This document shows, one piece after another, positions 34,671 to 37,393 of a stretch of 37,393 bases of DNA (the first letter of the stretch is position 1; every line of letters begins with the position of its first letter). The position numbers and the translations under genes were made by a program. The notes beneath the pieces are model-generated. The model was not told where the DNA came from. It saw nothing but the letters and a program-made list of their open reading frames with translations, and did not search any database. The DNA comes from an uncultured Clostridia bacterium (lineage in GTDB: Bacteria; Bacillota; Clostridia; Christensenellales; UBA1242): NCBI GenBank assembly GCA_934772445.1, contig CAKVMJ010000014.1, positions 1 to 37,393 on the forward strand, given 5' to 3'.

Positions 34671-35468
34671 ATGAAGAATAGAGCTAAGTTTGTTACAACA
34701 TTAATACTTTTGTTAATTATCCTTTTAGCAATGTGTTTGGGTATTTATGCTATGGTTACATCTAAAGGGGATATTGATGGTTCAATCACATACTATGCAA
34801 ACTATGTTTCGGCTGATATTTATGGCCGAATTGATGGATATGATAAAACTGGTGGTACTGTTAAAGAATTTAACGATGAAATTAGCCCATCTGCTCCATC
34901 TGGGGTTTCAAAAGTTTGGAATATTGGTACGGTTAATTTCTCAGAAAAGCAAGAAGATTGGTCTTATGCTGTGAAAGCTGATGAATATGGAAATGTTGTG
35001 GAAGATGATGAACTTTTAGTCCCAACAATCACTATTCGCTTGGCAATATCAAATAGGGCTGAATATCAAGAAGATGAAGATAGAAGATTAAGGCTTTTTA
35101 TAGGCAATATTGTACCTCCTGAGGAATCTAAAAATTTGATTTACACATATAGAAAAGGTTATGGTATTTTATATGGTGAAAACCAAGAATTTTCTTGGAC
35201 AACTCCATTCAAAACTTTAGAAAGATTAGAGCATTTTAATGTTGATGCAAAGGAAAGTTTGAATTGTTTAGATGCAAGCTTAAATAGTAAGTTTAATAAC
35301 CAATTCTTAGAATGTAAAAAAGGCATTGTTGAGGGTAAGGAAAACGAAAATTTGTTATATTCAGTTTACTTGCTAGAGTTTAAAATCAGAGTTAAAGACC
35401 CAAGTGCGAATGTAGAGAATTTTAATGTGAAATTATCTTTAAATTTAAGCAATTCAGAGATTAAATAA
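34671..35468 (+). CDS. Secreted protein, divergent member of the tandem family
   Basis: A 265-residue protein starting MKNRAKFVTT and a hydrophobic helix ending AMCLGIYAMVTSKGDIDGSI. This parallels the AM(L/V)VGIYAATS signal region of the next three genes, so it is the most diverged paralogue. The rest is a polar, beta-rich extracellular domain ending NVKLSLNLSNSEIK, similar in pattern to the C-terminal strand of its neighbours. The function is not recognised; a surface-fibre or matrix role is possible. The ATG at 34671 follows AGGAG (34661-34665) by 5 nt; the GTG at 34656 lies before that site. It is followed after 29 nt by the next paralogue with no promoter between, so the two probably form one transcript. 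Confidence 0.7.
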   Translation: MKNRAKFVTTLILLLIILLAMCLGIYAMVTSKGDIDGSITYYANYVSADIYGRIDGYDKTGGTVKEFNDEISPSAPSGVSKVWNIGTVNFSEKQEDWSYAVKADEYGNVVEDDELLVPTITIRLAISNRAEYQEDEDRRLRLFIGNIVPPEESKNLIYTYRKGYGILYGENQEFSWTTPFKTLERLEHFNVDAKESLNCLDASLNSKFNNQFLECKKGIVEGKENENLLYSVYLLEFKIRVKDPSANVENFNVKLSLNLSNSEIK

Positions 35469-35497
35469 TTAGGGTTAAATACTATAAAAGGAGAGAA

Positions 35498-36163
35498 ATG
35501 AAGCGAAGATATAAAATAATCACAACATCAATAGCATTGGTTATAGTTTTGAGTGCAATGCTAGTTGGTATTTATGCTGCCACTTCGGCTTCAGCAGCAG
35601 TTTCTGCAAACATTGCTTGGATAAGTACACCGGGTATTACTTTCACGCTTGATGCACAAGTTGTAAACAATGAAGCGGGTAATGGAATTGGTGCTTCTTC
35701 CACTCCTAAATCTATCACAACGCAAGTTGTTAATGGTAAAACACCTAATGATACGGCGGGTTCGCTTGCTGGCTCATTAGATTGTGATTTTTATGATGGT
35801 AGTGCTGATGGTGTTAATAATCCAAGTGCGATTGTTTATACTTACACTTTAACAAATACGGCTTCATCTGGCGGTAGAAGCATAATGTGTAATATATCTG
35901 CTCCAGCAGTGGCAGAGGAAAGCGGTACAACTTCCACCACGCATAAACCAAAGGTTGAGCATAGCGGTACATTAAATGGTGTGGATTTAACAAGCGCACA
36001 ACTTACAGCAATTGTAAGTTCTAGCGGATTGCTTATTCCAGCAGGGCAGGTTTTGGTATTTAAGGTAACATTAAGCCTAAAATCTGGTGATGGTACTTAT
36101 CCTAGTGCGGATTTGAGCATTACATCATCATTCGATGCAGGTGTTACATTTACATTAACTTAA
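35498..36163 (+). CDS. Secreted protein of the tandem family, TasA/camelysin-like signal
   Basis: A 221-residue protein. MKRRYK, a hydrophobic helix and VGIYAATSASAAVSANIAW form the signal region, with an AxA-type cleavage site likely in SASA. The position and look of GIYAATS recall the GTYAYFSD region of SipW-processed TasA/camelysin proteins, but the motif is not the same. The mature part carries FYDGSADGVNNP, a strand motif YTYTLTNT, and an end SFDAGVTFTLT; all three recur in the following gene. No cysteine pairing or enzyme motif stands out. AAGGAGAG precedes the ATG. It is likely a beta-sandwich surface or fibre subunit (inference). Confidence 0.72.
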   Translation: MKRRYKIITTSIALVIVLSAMLVGIYAATSASAAVSANIAWISTPGITFTLDAQVVNNEAGNGIGASSTPKSITTQVVNGKTPNDTAGSLAGSLDCDFYDGSADGVNNPSAIVYTYTLTNTASSGGRSIMCNISAPAVAEESGTTSTTHKPKVEHSGTLNGVDLTSAQLTAIVSSSGLLIPAGQVLVFKVTLSLKSGDGTYPSADLSITSSFDAGVTFTLT

Positions 36164-36169
36164 AAAATC

Positions 36170-36200
36170 AAAAGCATATTTAAAAAGTATGCTTTTTTTC
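36170..36200 (+). terminator. Terminator of the two-gene secreted-protein unit
   Basis: AAAAGCATA (36170-36178) pairs with TATGCTTTT (36188-36196) around a 9-nt loop and continues into T. Confidence 0.82.
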
Positions 36201-36269
36201 TTGATATTTGAAAATTTTGAAAAAAATTGAATAAAAACAAATAGATTTTTACTTTAGTTATTATTTTAT

Positions 36270-36298
36270 TTGACTTTTGAATTATCAATTTATATAAT
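36270..36298 (+). promoter_or_regulatory. Promoter of the third secreted protein gene
   Basis: TTGACT at 36270-36275 within TTTATTTGAC (36265-36274), exactly 17 nt, then TATAAT at 36293-36298; near-consensus. Confidence 0.8.
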
Positions 36299-36306
36299 TT
36301 AAGTAG

Positions 36307-36323
36307 ATTTGGTAGAACCAAAT
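36307..36323 (+). promoter_or_regulatory. 5'-terminal hairpin in the leader of the third secreted gene
   Basis: ATTTGGT, loop AGA, ACCAAAT: a perfect 7-bp stem beginning about where transcription should start. The leader runs about 115 nt to the start codon. Hairpins at the very 5' end of mRNAs commonly slow decay; the role here is inferred. Confidence 0.5.
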
Positions 36324-36421
36324 AATGTTTTTGATTTTAATTTCTTAAAACCTTTATTAATGCCGATTTTAAATGGCTTTAAGTTAGTTAAATTAAAATT
36401 AGATGAAAAAAGGAGATTAAA

Positions 36422-37000
36422 ATGCGTAAAAGTACAAAAATTATTGCCACAGTTGTTGCAATGGCATTGGTTTTAACTGCAATGGTTGTTGGTATTTATG
36501 CGGCAACTTCTGGTTCGGCAGCAATTTCTGCTTCTGTAAACTGGAGTGCAACTGCTGGTATTGAATTTACATTAGATGGTAGCGTTGCTAATGGTAAAGC
36601 TGCAGATGCAAAGAGTATTACTCAAGTTGTTGTTACTTCTGCAACTTCAAATGCAGATATTACAAATAAAAATGCAGGGGATTTAGGTATAAATTTCTAT
36701 GATGGAACAGATGATGGTGTTAATAACCCAGGTAATGTTACTTACACATATACAGTTAAAAACACATCTAGTTCAGTTGCATTAAAAGTTACTTTAACAA
36801 AAATGCCTGCCACAGGTAATAATGTTACAGTAACTGTTGCTGGTACAAATGGTTCAGCTTCTGCAACTATCACTGAAGGTACTGCTATCACAGTACAAAC
36901 AAATCAAACTTTAACTATCACTTTCACATTGCAAGTTACAGATGCAAACTCAAGTGTTGCAAATTTTGATGCAGGTGTTAGTTTCAATTTTGCAAAATAG
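36422..37000 (+). CDS. Secreted protein of the tandem family
   Basis: A 192-residue paralogue. MRKSTKIIATVVAMALVLTA leads into MVVGIYAATSGSAAISAS, with likely cleavage after SGSA. The mature part repeats family landmarks: W then GIEFTLDG, NFYDGTDDGVNNPGNVTYTY, VKNTSSSVALKVTL, and the end NFDAGVSFNF. KNTSSSVALKV resembles the NTG-type strand found in camelysin/TasA-like beta sandwiches. It is rich in Ala, Thr, Val and Asn, and with its near-consensus promoter, strong AAAGGAG site and own terminator it looks highly expressed. Probably a fibre or coat subunit; not proven. Confidence 0.75.
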   Translation: MRKSTKIIATVVAMALVLTAMVVGIYAATSGSAAISASVNWSATAGIEFTLDGSVANGKAADAKSITQVVVTSATSNADITNKNAGDLGINFYDGTDDGVNNPGNVTYTYTVKNTSSSVALKVTLTKMPATGNNVTVTVAGTNGSASATITEGTAITVQTNQTLTITFTLQVTDANSSVANFDAGVSFNFAK

Positions 37001-37008
37001 TAAAAATT

Positions 37009-37043
37009 AAAGTGGGTTTCGGCAACTCACTTTTTATTTTTTT
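37009..37043 (+). terminator. Terminator of the third secreted gene
   Basis: AAAGTGGGTT (37009-37018) pairs with AACTCACTTT (37024-37033, one G-U) around TCGGC, then T-rich. Confidence 0.88.
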
Positions 37044-37175
37044 GTATAATTTTAAAAGCTAAAAATTTGTTCATCTTCGGCATAATATGTTTATACATAA
37101 TATAATAGACTATATAGTGAAAATAAGATAAAAATAAAAAAAGTTAAAGTTTTTTTAAAAAACTTAGTAATTTAT

Positions 37176-37204
37176 TTGACCATTTTGAAAAAAATGGGTA
37201 AACT
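37176..37204 (+). promoter_or_regulatory. Promoter of the fourth secreted protein gene
   Basis: TTGACC at 37176-37181 within the same TTTATTTGAC word (37171-37180), a 17-nt spacer, then TAAACT at 37199-37204. The rest of the 317-nt gap 37001-37317 is the upstream terminator, an A/T-rich spacer without ORFs, and this gene's leader. Confidence 0.65.
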
Positions 37205-37213
37205 ATTTATAAG

Positions 37214-37276
37214 ATAAGCGGTGTGTTATATTGCTTATTGATAAAAAGGTAACAATTGCAGTTGCCGATAACTGCG
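37214..37276 (+). promoter_or_regulatory. Two hairpins in the leader of the fourth secreted gene
   Basis: ATAAGC (37214-37219) can pair with GCTTAT (37233-37238). GCAGTT (37258-37263) pairs with AACTGC (37270-37275) around GCCGAT. They lie between the predicted start site and the ribosome binding site AAAGGAGA. No known riboswitch class was recognised. Confidence 0.4.
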
Positions 37277-37317
37277 TTTGTGACTAAAAATGTTTTAATT
37301 TTATAAAGGAGAAAATA

Positions 37318-37393
37318 ATGAGCAAAACTACAAAAATTTTAACTACTGTTGTTGCAATCGCATTGGTTATTACTGCAATGGTGGTTGGTATCT
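37318..37393 (+). CDS. Secreted protein of the tandem family, 3' partial
   Basis: Only the first 25 codons are in the window: MSKTTKILTTVVAIALVITA, then MVVGI. It is nearly identical to the signal region of the preceding paralogue, so the gene is a fourth family member that continues past the window. The ATG is preceded by AAAGGAGA, and the promoter carries the same upstream word as two other members. Confidence 0.75.
   Translation, partial: MSKTTKILTTVVAIALVITAMVVGI

Noticed and set aside
37214..37276. A known riboswitch (c-di-GMP, SAM, TPP or others) before the fourth secreted gene
   Set aside because: Hairpins are present but none of the conserved core sequences of those classes is seen.

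Overview
The window is a piece of a low-GC, Gram-positive-type (Firmicutes/Bacillota, probably clostridial) chromosome. The evidence is an addB-addA pair instead of recBCD, a T-box leader in front of pheS-pheT, purine-rich AGGAG ribosome binding sites, several TTG starts, TGn-extended -10 promoters and strongly A+T-rich coding and spacer DNA. No phage, plasmid, IS or CRISPR genes are visible. I read the standard genetic code. The exact genus cannot be told from this sequence.

Layout. 1-6277: addB (5' end outside the window) and addA, the helicase-nuclease for break repair. 6369-9688: a membrane-anchored coiled-coil protein and an MFS-type transporter, each with its own promoter. 9710-13424: promoter, phenylalanine T-box, pheS and pheT. 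13477-14170: a small two-helix membrane protein, diverging from a short gene that looks frameshifted in an A7 run. 14310-17905: an unusually A+T-rich accessory block. It holds a minus-strand operon (class I aaRS-like catalytic core, HAD phosphatase, nucleotidyltransferase) diverging from an S51/peptidase E-like gene. 17998-18072: tRNA-Gln(CTG). 18174-19470: a possible leader peptide and a serine palmitoyltransferase-like PLP enzyme. 19745-19887: a predicted minus-strand small RNA with a consensus promoter. 20025-21014: a WYL-domain regulator. 21187-22019: two related two-helix pilin-like proteins. 22102-22189: four direct repeats at exact 21-bp steps. 22402-23502: a Rho paralogue that has lost its ATPase motifs. 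23575-34401: a 3608-residue surface protein. 34671-37393: a tandem family of four small secreted proteins, the last one cut by the window edge.

How the parts may work together. The left third is ordinary housekeeping. The right half looks like a cell-surface locus: a giant membrane-tethered protein diverges from secreted proteins that have TasA/camelysin-like signal regions, and three of their promoters share an identical 10-mer. The two pilin-like proteins, the WYL regulator, the small RNA and the Rho-like protein lie beside it. The small RNA's C-rich loop can pair over 11 nt with the ribosome-binding region of the second pilin-like gene.

The strongest candidates for undescribed biology are (i) the aaRS-like/HAD/nucleotidyltransferase/S51-like block, (ii) the catalytically dead Rho paralogue together with the 21-bp repeat array in front of it, and (iii) the anti-Shine-Dalgarno small RNA. 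All functional links among them are inference.
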